Part shown: positions 54,600 to 64,000 of the stretch, one piece after another | Position numbering within the stretch: position 1 is the first letter of the stretch | Layout of the letters: the number at the start of each line of letters is the position of its first letter | From: Tupaia tana | Lineage: Eukaryota; Chordata; Mammalia; Scandentia; Tupaiidae | Direction: 5' to 3' | Length of the DNA: 64,000 nt | Assembly: GCA_026018925.1 (NCBI GenBank) | Contig: JAKSZU010000016.1 | Location: 5,190,940-5,254,939, forward strand | Notes under the pieces: generated by a model | Databases searched by the model: none | Told to the model about the DNA's origin: nothing | What the model saw: only the letters and a program-made list of their open reading frames with translations | Translations under genes and position numbers: made by a program

Positions 54600-55190
54600 T
54601 TGAAATTGGGAGAGAAGTTTAGACAGTAAGGACATATTTGGCTCTTTGAAAATGGATAGTCTTGGTAACTCGAAGTAGCAGGAGGCATTCAATTCTGCAG
54701 GATGGATGGTGACCAAGTTAGAGAGTGACTGAAATATCTTGGAAGTCAGGGACCATAAGAGAATTTTAATCATGCAGAAAATTTCTTGTGGAAGAGCAGT
54801 TGGAGATAAGTTTTGAAAGACTCGAACTACAAGACTTAAGCTTTTGGACTCTATTCAATGGGAAAAGAGAAGACATTCATTGGACATTTTTGAGCAGGAA
54901 ATTAATACAAACAAGTAAATATTTTATGAAGATTATTCTGGTCTATAAAGGTTTTAAGAGACTGAAAGGCAGTTGCAGTATCCTACTCATGAAAGAGAGC
55001 CCAGGGAAATAATGAGATCAAGACTCTTGTGAGGTAAAATGCAAGCTGAGGTAGAGTCTAAAGGAAGGTCCCAAGTGCAATGAAAAGAGGTCTTGTTTAT
55101 CCTGTGAGAAGGGAAAGTGAGTCTGGTTAAGTCAGCAAGAACTTTTGGGGTAGTTGAGGAAATATGGAGATTGAGAGTTTGGGGGAGGTG
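54600..55190 (-). mobile_element. Antisense L2 ORF2-end fossil
   Basis: 'AGCTTTTGGACTCTATTCAA', 'CATTTTTGAGCAGGAAATTA' and 'GGCAGTTGCAGTATCCTACT' follow the reverse complement of L2 in consensus order. Frames are broken. Confidence 0.65.
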
Positions 55191-55369
55191 GGATGAGGAG
55201 TGGAGTGAACTTACCAAAGCAGGCTGCAGATCCAGGAGGGAGACTCCACTGTGGGCAAAATGCAGCAGTCTGCCCCAAGACAGAGAAGTTGACTAGCAGT
55301 AGGGAGCAGCTGTGGGCCTCCTTCCCTTTTGTTTTCCTTCTCTATTCTTTCTCCTCCTTCTTGTTGATT

Positions 55370-55625
55370 TTTGTTTGTTTTTGTTTTTGTTTTTTCCATA
55401 GGATGCATGCACTCTTTGGAGAGAGACAGAGAGAGGGAAAGTGAGAAATCACCCCCCAGGGTGGATGGCTATGCTGCGATCCCTTCTCCTCCAGTCTCCT
55501 CCTGGAATTTTGGGCACACATGCACACATGCCTGGCATGACTTTCAAGTCGCTGGGTCCAGGACTCAGACTACAGTTGGCTGTGTAAGAGTCCAGGACTT
55601 TAATCACCATGCCACATCCTGGCCC
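55370..55625 (-). mobile_element. S1-long SINE (first of an adjacent pair)
   Basis: TTTTG-type tail, 'CCATAGGATGCATGCACTCT', 'CCCCCAGGGTGGATGGCTAT' and a head ending 'GCCACATCCTGGCCC'. Exact 10-bp repeat CTTGTTGATT at 55360-55369 and 55626-55635. Confidence 0.9.
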
Positions 55626-55633
55626 CTTGTTGA

Positions 55634-55639
<6 letters not shown>

Positions 55640-55669
<30 letters not shown>

Positions 55670-55880
55670 GTCATAGAGTGCTTGCTGGAGAGATACAGAA
55701 AGAGACAGAGTGAAGAAAAGTAAGAAATCACACCCCAAAGGGGACAGCCACACCACAATCTCTTTCCTCTCTTTTTTCCCTTTTGGGATTTTCAAACCTC
55801 TGGGTCCAGGACTTGAACAACAATCAGCCATGTGGCAGTCCAGGGCCTTAACCACCATGCAACCTGCTGGACCCCCATGC
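55640..55880 (-). mobile_element. S1-long SINE with (ATT)n tail (second of the pair)
   Basis: (ATT)n at about 55637-55669, 'GTCATAGAGTGCTTGCTGGA', 'GGGGACAGCCACACCACAAT', a shortened middle block and a head ending 'GCAACCTGCTGGACC'. Repeat TGATTATTT at 55631-55639 and 55881-55889. Its target overlaps the duplication of the preceding SINE. Confidence 0.88.
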
Positions 55881-55933
55881 TGATTATTTCATTCAAGCTG
55901 GCTCCTCTGAGAGTTTTAAGCTACAGATTACAA

Positions 55934-55971
<38 letters not shown>
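55934..55971. repeat. (AAT)n microsatellite
   Basis: About twelve perfect AAT units. Confidence 0.95.
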
Positions 55972-55973
<2 letters not shown>

Positions 55974-56849
55974 TGGCTATAGAGTTTCTGCTCTAGATTC
56001 ATCCCAGATTAAATTCAAAGGCATCAGCTGCATCAGCATCAGCTTAGTTCTGCCGCTGGGTGAGCCCAGAGGTAATGAGAACGGTAGGATCTGACAAAGT
56101 TGCCTGGGACAATCAGTAGGAGTTGGTGACTAACTGAGATGAAAGGGAGAGTAAAACAAGGGCCCACAGCAACCCTATGATTCTGAGTCTGGGTAACCAG
56201 AAAAATTTGAAAAGGAAAAACAAGTTTGGTAAAAAAATAAATAAATAAATAAATAAAAAATAAAAAGAAAAGTTAGACTCTTGTTGATGGGACCTTAACT
56301 AAAGTTCCTTTAGTCCAACCTCACTGTCAGTGTTCAGATCCCGTCTACCTCATCTTGCCAAGGGAATGTTTAGCCTAAGTTTGGTATCTCCAATAACGGG
56401 ATATTCTTCCTCCTCAAACCGCGTACTCTACTGTTCACGTGAGATTTCTTAAACTCATGGTGAAAAGAGGCCATTTAGGTAATGGGAAATGCAGCGTTTC
56501 CAGCCGGTAGAACACTGGGACAAGTGACTACGAGAAGTAGCCCAAGGAGTGAGAAAGGTGAGACCAGGAGAGACACACAGTAGGCCTCATAGGGTAAGAG
56601 AAAGGAAGAGGAGCCAGGAAGGAGAGAGACTGGGGGAGGAAAAGAGGAATTGTAGCTCAGTGTCATGGAAGTCAGGGAGAGGCTTGGGAAAGCAGACACA
56701 TAATGGCAAATGCTGAGGGAAGGAACAGAAAGATGAGGAAACTTCTCCAGATGCTTCTGGATCAGAACTTCAGTATGACTTAAACATCTTGTGAGGAGTC
56801 ATTTCCAACAAGAGCAGACACAACCACGTATACATAAACGCACATTGCA

Positions 56850-57190
56850 CCCAAGGAGGACGCTACTGAGTTGAGTATGGTGCGTATGTGCTTACGGAGT
56901 GGGAATGCTTCCCCACCCAGCAGCCGCGGCCTCCATCGTGGAGTGGTTTGAATTATGAATGGACTTTGGGAGAGACCGTCTGTGCCTGTCACAGGTCGTC
57001 GGTGTAAGGCCGTTGACGATTTCATTTTAATCTGTACTGGACATTTCTCCGTATCACGGAATCGCGGGCCGTGAAATCTGGCGGAAGTGGCTGTTTTGTT
57101 CACTGCAGGGCCGGTGCTGACAGGACACCGGATATTGCAGAGCCAACGTCCATGTTTTATTGCTCCTGCCTGGGAAACTCCGCGGTACCT
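56850..57190. promoter_or_regulatory. Candidate CpG islet (regulatory?)
   Basis: CpGs cluster far above the surroundings ('GGAATCGCGGGCCGTG', 'GTCGTCGGTGTAAGGCCG'), with an ETS-like GGCGGAAGTGG at about 57079-57089. No SINE or known repeat explains it. Function is inference only. Confidence 0.3.
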
Positions 57191-57394
57191 GGGGTTGTCT
57201 CCTACAACCTGTAACCTAACCTATAAATCTGATCATCAAGGCTAAATCATTGATTTTGTTTTATGTGGACAAAAATGTTGTTGACACAAGAGGCCTGTTG
57301 TGAGTAGGCAGTATAATTTAAGAGGTTCAGAAATGCACCCCTCAAAGGGGGAAAAAAAGCCCAAATCACTGATCTTTCTGTGAAGTCTTTTTAA

Positions 57395-57563
57395 TAAAAT
57401 AATAACTTATTTATTTAAATGTATATGTTATTATTATTTTAATTTGAGCAGAGAAAGAGAGAGAGAGAGAAAAGGAAAGTAAAAAAGCAGGCCGCCAAGT
57501 CTGGGATTCGAACCACGGTCAGCCATGAGGGAGTGCCTTAATCACCACGCAACCTGCCAGCCC
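57395..57563 (-). mobile_element. S1-short SINE
   Basis: AT-rich tail, 'TTAATTTGAGCAGAGAAAGA', GA tract, 'AAGTCTGGGATTCGAACCAC' (antisense B-box) and a head ending 'GCAACCTGCCAGCCCC'. Confidence 0.88.
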
Positions 57564-58704
57564 CACTATAAAAAGTCTTAAAATTCACTCGTGATTTATA
57601 TATTTGAGTTGAGTTAAAAGATCATCTCATTGACATGTTGATCTGATCAGTTAATTCTGCAGACAGTGGGATGTACAAGAGGGACATTTTGATGCAAAGA
57701 AAATATGGAAATGGTCCAGGCCTTGGGGGATGCTGTCTGGAAGGGCCTGCTGTGAGCATTAAGGTGTAGAGCGTGATGAAGGTGCTGAGGGCCCGTGCTC
57801 TTGGTAGGAGGGCGAGAGCCCAGAGATGAAGGTGCAGACCTGGCTCTGGAAGCAGTTATGCTCTTTGAACAAGCATATTAGTTTCCCTTTCTCACTATCT
57901 TGAATAAGCTTGTTCCACTGCAGAGAAGGAACGCTAAGGACAGGCTTTCCTGAGCCTGCAGAGGACAACGGTGGGGGCCGACTTTGGGAGAAGCCTACCA
58001 GGATTCAGATACACCTCCATCCCTAGCAGATTATAAAGTCTGGGCGTGCGGCTGATGTCGTGTTTCTTCCACCTGTTGCATTGACGATTCTTCCCCAGAC
58101 CTTGTTCCAGGTTCAATTCAATCGCAGGTATTAAACCCACCGTCTGTGTGAGGCCTGCCACTGATCAGTGTTCTGGTCTTTCCTTTCTTCCCTCTAGCAA
58201 AGAGAATGAACGGGTGAGTCTGCAGGGAGAAACAAGGTCACTTCTCTCTCTCCTATCTCTGCCGAAGTTTCTCTCCTTGGCCACTTGGTGTGCGTGTGTG
58301 TTGAGGTGTGTGTGTGTGCGTGCGTGTGTGTGTGTGTGTGTGTGTGTGTTGAGAAGGGGCTCCTCTGCCTGAGGCAGGGTCTGAGACCTGCACCGTCACC
58401 AGGACCCTTTACTATAAGAGCCCTGGGCTTGGTTTAATGCTCACTGTTGCCACCCAAACAGCCTTAATACTCAGCAGGGGCTGGCGTTTTCACTGTGGTG
58501 GGGCCCCATATCAAGAAGCCGGTCCTGGCCAGAGGACATGCAGTCAGTGACACAGTCCTGCCCTGAGTGCAAGTGTGGGCACTTTGCCCTCGCCTTCCAA
58601 AGAGAGGAGTCACTCGAAGGTGATGGCTAGAGCAGTTGCTTCCAGTGAGAGAATAAGAGAATGGGGAAAACAGGAAATCCTCTTCTGCTGTGAAGGAATT
58701 TTAA
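57564..58704. other. Single-copy DNA with (GT)n
   Basis: GT-rich at 58288-58350. Nothing else recognised. Confidence 0.45.
58288..58350. repeat. (GT)n microsatellite, interrupted
   Basis: GT repeat with CG and TTGAG interruptions; pure over 58324-58349. Confidence 0.93.
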
Positions 58705-58714
58705 AAAGGAATGA

Positions 58715-58904
58715 GGGGCCAGCAGGTGGCGTGATGGTTAAGGCACTGGACACTCCCACATGGCTGACCATGGTTGGAGTCCTGGACCTGGTGGCTTCCT
58801 TTCTCACTTTCCCTCTCTCTCTCTCTGCATAACTCTCTCTGGTCAAATTAAAATAAATGAATGAATAAATAAAATTAAATAAATAATTCTTTAAAAAAAA
58901 AAAA
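58715..58904 (+). mobile_element. S1-short SINE (first at a shared target)
   Basis: Head GGGGCCAGCAGGTGGCGTGA, CT tract, 'CTCTGGTCAAATTAAAATAA' and a tail of AATG and AAAT units plus an A run. The word GGAATGA lies at 58708-58714 and again at 58908-58914. Confidence 0.9.
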
Positions 58905-58916
58905 AAGGGAATGAAA

Positions 58917-59178
58917 GGGGGCCAGCAAGTGTCATGGTGATTAAGGCGCTGGATTCCCACATGGCCAACCATGGTTTGAGGTCCCTACCCAGTGGCTTGA
59001 AAATCACACAGGTGTCTGTGCATGCATGCACCCAGAATTGGGAGTGGAGAATGAAAGAGAAGGGATTATGGCATGGCCATTCCCCCAGGGGTGACTTCTC
59101 ACTTTTCCTCTCTCTGTCTCTTTTCTGCAAGCATATTGCGCCCTATAGCAAAAATCTAAAAATAAATTAAAAAATAAA
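58917..59178 (+). mobile_element. S1-long SINE (second at a shared target)
   Basis: Head GGGGCCAGCAAGTGTCATGG, 'GCATGCATGCACCCAGAATT', 'GAGAAGGGATTATGGCATGG', CT tract and 'CGCCCTATAGCAAAAATCT'. Exact 9-bp repeat GGAATGAAA at 58908-58916 and 59179-59187. Confidence 0.9.
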
Positions 59179-60454
59179 GGAATGAAAAACACACTTTCTA
59201 CTAGAGTTTACTTTGCCAGTGAAGGCTTTGTGGGACGTCAGGATGAATATTTAAGTATACTCCTTCTCTACTTCCTTATATTACATATTTGGAACCTTAA
59301 AATACGTATATTCTCATACCCTTAAACACAAACCAACTAATACAGCTCCCGAGGGATTTAGGTATTTTAGCATACGTTTGTTTCTCTTACGTTTTGTTGA
59401 TATCTAAACACAGTCCTTTGAAGTGAAAATCCCCTCTTCTACTTTAATTTTACCCACATCTTTACATTGACTTTCCAGTAGTGTCTATGAATTAGGCCGA
59501 AGCTTTGTTTCCAAACTGTAAAAGCAAATCCAAGGCCTTGTGGAAAGTTGTCCCTGAAGAGACAAGAAGCCAGTGATTTTAACACACTTGGTGATTTATT
59601 TTGTTTAACCAGGGTCCAGCCTCCTAGGAAATTGCTCCCTGACATGGATCTGCAAATAGAAATCACTGTGCTTACAAAGTCTGCAACACTGAATGCTAGT
59701 CCAACGCTGGGGAGTCATCTGGAAGCCAATGCAAAGTGAGAGCTGTTCAAGAAGGCCCAGTCACAACTAAGCCTCGTGAACCAATTCCACACAGCTGATG
59801 TGGTTCGTGGTGACATTTAAAGCAGTCATGTTAGGAAATAGAAGCAGATGCTTTGTCACAGAGCCTCTTTACCTTCTGTCTGGAGAAGTGTTCAAAGACT
59901 TTGAATAGCAAGAAAAAAGCATCATGATAACTGGGCTCAGGAGTGTCCTCAGACCCAAGGCTCTCCTGGTATCTTGTCACAGACCCAGAGGGACTCTGGC
60001 TCCAAGAAGAGAGAGACCTGGGGCTTGGCGTTGTTTAAGCACCTCAGACCAAGCTTATCACCTCTACCATGGAGTTCATTGTTGAAGAAAAGAGAAAGGA
60101 GCAGAAGAAAGATTTTATTTTGATTTTCTTTTAGATTTTTGACAAGACTAGAAGTTGAAATGCCAAATTACCATGTGAAAGCCCAGCCCAGGGATGCCAG
60201 ATCCTAATTTAAAAGAAAACAACATAGAACAGCACCACAAACCTCTTTTCAAAAAAAAAAAAAACAAAACAATTTGAGCAGGTTGTCATAAACTAAAGAA
60301 ATTTGGATAAGCATCTACAATTTTAATTGAATGAATTAGTGGACATGAAAGGACGTTGCAAAGTGTAAAGGGCCATTTAATTGCCTGGTGTTATTATTAT
60401 TAATTAAAATCAATTAAACTTCCATTTGAGCCCTTGTGTTCTTTTATGAGAAAT

Positions 60455-60462
60455 ATGCAAAT
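60455..60462 (+). promoter_or_regulatory. Octamer (POU-factor) motif
   Basis: ATGCAAAT, the classic octamer. The sequence match is exact; occupancy and function are not known. Confidence 0.3.
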
Positions 60463-60721
60463 TGTTCTTAGATATAATACTTAATTGGAAGATGAAAGTA
60501 GTTTTTATCAGGGAAAGAAAACAAATTGGGGTTGATTGAGAACCAGAGAACCAGGACTTCTCTGAAACCCAGAAAAAAAAAATTGGTAATGATTAAAGTC
60601 AATTTTCTGAAAACTTAAAAACAATTCTTAATTTTAAAAGGGGAAGTTTTGCATTGGAATGCTGACAAAGAAGGGGAAGCCATCAACTGATTTGGAAATC
60701 AGAGAGTGAAGTTAGTACTGT

Positions 60722-60734
60722 GTTGCTAGGCAAC
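60722..60734. promoter_or_regulatory. RFX/X-box-like dyad
   Basis: GTTGCTAGGCAAC is an exact palindromic RFX-type site (half-sites GTTGC and GCAAC). A 13-bp exact match is unlikely to be common, but no function can be shown from sequence alone. Confidence 0.4.
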
Positions 60735-62147
60735 AGATTTCTAAGCTGAGTTCTCATTCTTAAAGAACCGGTGCAGTGTTTTGGTTTTGCAAATATTAGC
60801 TATTTATTTACTTCTTCCTGGTGAATTAGAATGACTATTCTCAGAAGAAGACCAGCTAAGAGCAGAAAGGCAGGCAATTAGAATGTGATTAGGAAGCCAA
60901 AACTTGGGCACACAGCGCGACTTACACGGAAGATTTTATATGACCAAGATGATTGCTAATTAGAGCTTCAAATCCAAGAACGTGGATGACCAATACACAT
61001 GGACTGCAAAGATAAAATGACTCCCTGAAGACAAATGGCTGAGGGCCTACAGTCAAGAACCTGAAGAGCTGTCCTTTGGAAAAGGATCCCGGATGTGTGT
61101 TCAAAGGTCATGCCCCACAGGAGGCTGTCCCTTGGAGGTCATCGCTTCATAAACAAGTAAGATTGGTCACCACCAGTTCTCAGGTGTTGGCTCCAACCCC
61201 TTGATGAACGGGGTGTCCAGGGGTCAGACAAGACAAAGGCTCATGGTTTTGCGGAGTCTGACAGATCGGGATGGAATCTGCAGGCTTTGAGATGAAAGCC
61301 CCGCTGGGTCTCTCACAACAGGGCTACTTCATCAACTTCCCTCATGTCGAATCAGACCTAAAGCGAGAGGGAGGGAAGGAAAACACTTCGGGTGCTTGAG
61401 AAAAAGGAGAGGATTTGATTAATGTACAGCAAGGGAGTGAAGCAGTTCGCAGGGAAAAGGATCTTTGATCAATGGGATGAAGAAGCATCTTTCAAACCTC
61501 CCAGATTCCAGCCACTCTAAAAGGAACAAAAAGAAGCTGATTCAGAGAACAGCTGTTGTTATTTAAAAACAAAACCAAAAAAAGAAGAAAAGGGAAGAAA
61601 AACTCTGCAAAGTATCATCTCCAATGGACTACCTGGAATAGCAACAGATGAATATGTCTCTCTCCAGGATTCACCTCAGAACTTGAGGGGCAATGTTTAG
61701 GCCACTGTGATGAAATAAATGCAGGTCTTCTGGGAGGCAGCTGAGGGGGGTTTGCTGTGGGCCATCTCTCCTATACCTGCGCCTGAGTCTGCTCCATACA
61801 TGTCCTCCCTAGAGGACCTCTGGAGTATTAGGAAGGAAACGCTTCTGTCAGTCACCCACTGCATGCAGGCCATTCCCGTATGGGTTGTCGGATTTAAATA
61901 GTGATCTTTTTTTCCTGTGAATTTATACTATATGAAATTGCTGAGAGAAAAATATGGATTCTCTGTCCTTCTGTTAACAACTGATGGGTGGATGCTATGT
62001 AGCGTGAAAAATCATTTCATCTCACATGCTTGAAGTGCAAGTTTATCCAAATGGAACCTTCCGAACTCAAATCTCAGTTTTTCATGTCAGCCCTTTTCTA
62101 GAAACATGTTTTTCCCCTTAATTAAATTCTTTCTGTTTAAGAGCCAG

Positions 62148-62148
62148 G

Positions 62149-62179
<31 letters not shown>

Positions 62180-62418
62180 CAGAAAGATTTTTCCTATAGG
62201 ACAGGTGTGCTCTCCAGAAAGAGAGACAGGAAGCAAGAAATCACCTCCTGGGGGAATGGCCACACTGCAATCCCTTCTCCTCCATTCTCCTCTTGGGATT
62301 TTTGGGCACACACACACCTGTGCCTGGCATGAGTTTCAAGCTGCTGGGTCCAGGACTCAAACCACGATTGGCCATGTGGGAATCCAGCAACGTACCATTA
62401 CACTATCTGCTGGTCCCG
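62148..62418 (-). mobile_element. S1-long SINE, 30-nt T run
   Basis: T run 62150-62179, 'CCTATAGGACAGGTGTGCTC', shortened GA tract, 'GGGGGAATGGCCACACTGCA' and a head ending 'CACTATCTGCTGGTCCC'. Exact 8-bp repeat AGAGCCAG at 62140-62147 and 62419-62426. Confidence 0.92.
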
Positions 62419-62426
62419 AGAGCCAG

Positions 62427-62817
62427 ACATTAATTTAAAGGTTTTGGATGTTCGATGTCTCTCTCCCGATCCTCTCTGTGGAGTACAGTACATATAGGCA
62501 GAAAGCTTTTGTTTTAACTATTTGTGGTTTGGCTTCAGAAGACACAGAGGTGTGAAGTCCTGGACCCCAGAATCATTGCACCTCAGCGCAAGTCATCCAA
62601 AAAAAGAAGGCCCCTAAAATGCCTTCTTTTCTCTTTACTATTGCTGGTTGAGTATCTGGCTGAATTACTACTGTGACTCTCAAGAAGTTTAATGAGCTTC
62701 AAAGTTTTCTGGCGATACTGCACAATGTTTGGAAGCCTGTTCTACTTTGTCAGTCAGAAATAGAAACTGGGTCTGCATTATTGCATACCTGCTTGTGAAA
62801 TGAATTTGAGTCTTATT
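62427..62817. other. Single-copy DNA
   Basis: Nothing recognised. Confidence 0.4.
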
Positions 62818-62819
62818 TA

Positions 62820-63070
62820 TTTTTTATTTATTTGCCAGAGAGTATATGCACTTGCCAGAGAGAGAGAGATGAGAGGGAGGGGAGAAAGCATTCCCTGTGG
62901 GCCATGGTCATGCCCAAATCCCTTCTTCATCTCTCCCCCCCTCTGGGATTTTGGGCATGCATATACAGGAGCCTGGCGTGTGTCTCATGCCGCTGGGTCA
63001 GAGACTTGCACTGCAATATCTGCCATGTGGGATTCAGCTGCCTTAACCACCAGGCCAGAGAGCAGGCCTA
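62820..63070 (-). mobile_element. S1-long SINE, diverged
   Basis: 'TTTATTTGCCAGAGAGTATA', GA tract, 'CCCTGTGGGCCATGGTCATG', 'GGATTTTGGGCATGCATATA' and a head ending 'CCACCAGGCCAGAGAGCAGG'. Flanks share an imperfect 'AATYTGAGYCTT' repeat. Confidence 0.85.
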
Positions 63071-64000
63071 AATCTGAGCCTTGACGTTGGGAGGCTACCA
63101 GTGTTAAGAATCTTGAGCGCTAATTCCCTATTGCCACTTGTCATTCTAAGTGTTGATCTGTAGGGTATCTTGGGCTTTGTCTAGGGAGGATGTGGTTGCA
63201 GTAACTGTTCCAACCACAGCTGCCCGTCAAATCAGCTGCTGGGTGTGGCCAGACAGGTGCAGGACAGCCACACAATAGATAAGCACTTCTACCACCCTCT
63301 CCTCAAGAGCAGGGTCCTCAGCCTGTGCTCCGTGGTTCACAGACCTGTGTTGACATAGGATATGTAGATAGATTCCAGCTTTCACATTAGGCACCACGTG
63401 CTACACCAGATCTCAGTTCTGTTGGCTTTTACATGTGATTCCTTCCATGTTGGACTGCCTCTCCCCAAGGACCCGCCAGGCACCTTCATACGGTTTTCTA
63501 CTCTTCCTGGGGCAGTGCTTGTCGGTGCACTGCCGTGAGAGCATCAGGCAGTGACAGCTCCCAGCGCCTTATATCCAGTGAGGATCTCTGCTGAAGGGTT
63601 TCTGGTTCATAACCAAATGTATTGATTGCAGCCCACCAGTCTGGGCTTAATGTGTATGCAGAAGTGGAGTTTGCCATTATGTGTGGAGCTAAATAGTTCA
63701 TTTTCTTCTGCGGGATAGAATAAAATTGCTCAAGGAAGCATTTGGGATGGAAGATCACAATAGCTAAAAAGCTATGGGAGAAAAAAAATTAAGTTTTTTT
63801 TCCAGAATTGATTACAATATTTCTAAAGATACTATCTTTTCACACACACACAAAAAAATCACACTTTCCATTTGGACTTGTCAGTGTTAGCTTTTAGTGA
63901 AACCTTTTTTTACGGCTCTTTTTGATTAATGGAAAGGAGTCGTTTTATTTTTCTTCAGTGTAATAAAAATCAAGCTGTCTTATGGTGCCCTTCAAAATAG
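63071..64000. other. Single-copy DNA to end of window
   Basis: No gene, RNA or repeat recognised. Confidence 0.45.

Larger units (their letters stand above)
55891..57394. other. Single-copy DNA with an AAT array and a CpG islet
   Basis: (AAT)n at 55934-55971 and an AAAT stretch near 56236. CpG-rich short region 56850-57190 (see the separate entry). No gene called. Confidence 0.5.
59188..62139. other. AT-rich SINE-free block
   Basis: About 3 kb of mostly single-copy DNA with TAATTA-type words, an octamer-like ATGCAAAT (60455-60462) and a perfect dyad GTTGCTAGGCAAC (60722-60734). No gene recognised. Confidence 0.45.

Noticed and set aside
61876-61990. Third copy of the palindromic MITE (TGGGTTGTCGGA at 61879)
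   Set aside because: Only 12 bp match one arm; the opposite arm is not convincing.
1-64000. CRISPR array, operon, phage or other prokaryotic system
   Set aside because: Composition, repeats and transposon families are mammalian. The direct repeats seen are target duplications or microsatellites.

Overview
This window reads as non-coding nuclear DNA of a placental mammal. I found no recognisable protein-coding gene, structural RNA gene, operon or CRISPR array. Long open frames are absent. Those that exist fall inside interspersed repeats, in simple repeats (the Lys/Glu/Gly- or Phe/Leu/Ser/Pro-rich frames near 48.8 kb), or in single-copy DNA with no family signature. Eutherian origin is shown by relics of L1, L2, MIR, MaLR and ERVL LTRs, Tigger and mariner-type elements.

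The dominant feature is a very dense set of lineage-specific tRNA-derived SINEs, 48 copies in 64 kb. I use three working names. S1-long (about 255-270 bp) has a tRNA-like head with A and B boxes, a GC-rich middle block, a CT-rich tract and an A-rich tail. S1-short (about 130-190 bp) has the same head and tail without the middle block. S2 has a different tRNA-like head and a tail resembling 'GAAGAAATAAA'. No Alu, B1/B2, CAN, AfroSINE or Bov-type SINE was seen. From memory, private tRNA SINEs of this style fit the colugo (Dermoptera) CYN families. That is an inference at about 0.4 confidence and could not be checked here.

Layout. 0-5 kb: L1 3'UTR and antisense L1 5' relics carrying SINEs and a palindromic mariner-like MITE that holds an inverted copy of DNA 0.7 kb away. 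5-11.6 kb: L1 fragments, a MIR and nested LTRs. 11.6-19.2 kb: single-copy DNA, LTRs, antisense L2 and a SINE cluster. 19.2-23.1 kb: MIR, a MaLR LTR and single-copy DNA. 23.1-27.2 kb: dense SINEs. 27.2-33.6 kb: the longest SINE-free block, mostly single-copy. 33.6-40.6 kb: SINEs and two L1M 3' ends. 40.7-43 kb: GC-rich unassigned DNA with one exon-like segment. 43-49.3 kb: a long L2 relic with insertions, SINEs and a 209-nt pure pyrimidine tract. 49.5-50.2 kb: an unassigned CpG-containing block. 50.8-53.1 kb: MaLR, L2 and a Tigger with a MITE inside it. 53.4-59.2 kb: more SINEs and a small CpG islet near 57 kb. 59.2-64 kb: mostly AT-rich single-copy DNA with clustered transcription-factor-like motifs, plus two SINEs.

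The most interesting signals are small insertions that ordinary annotation would miss: three short inserts (66, 35 and 11 bp), each flanked by long exact direct repeats (23, 15 and 18 bp). There are also two nested transposons with readable order of insertion and several microsatellites born inside SINE copies.
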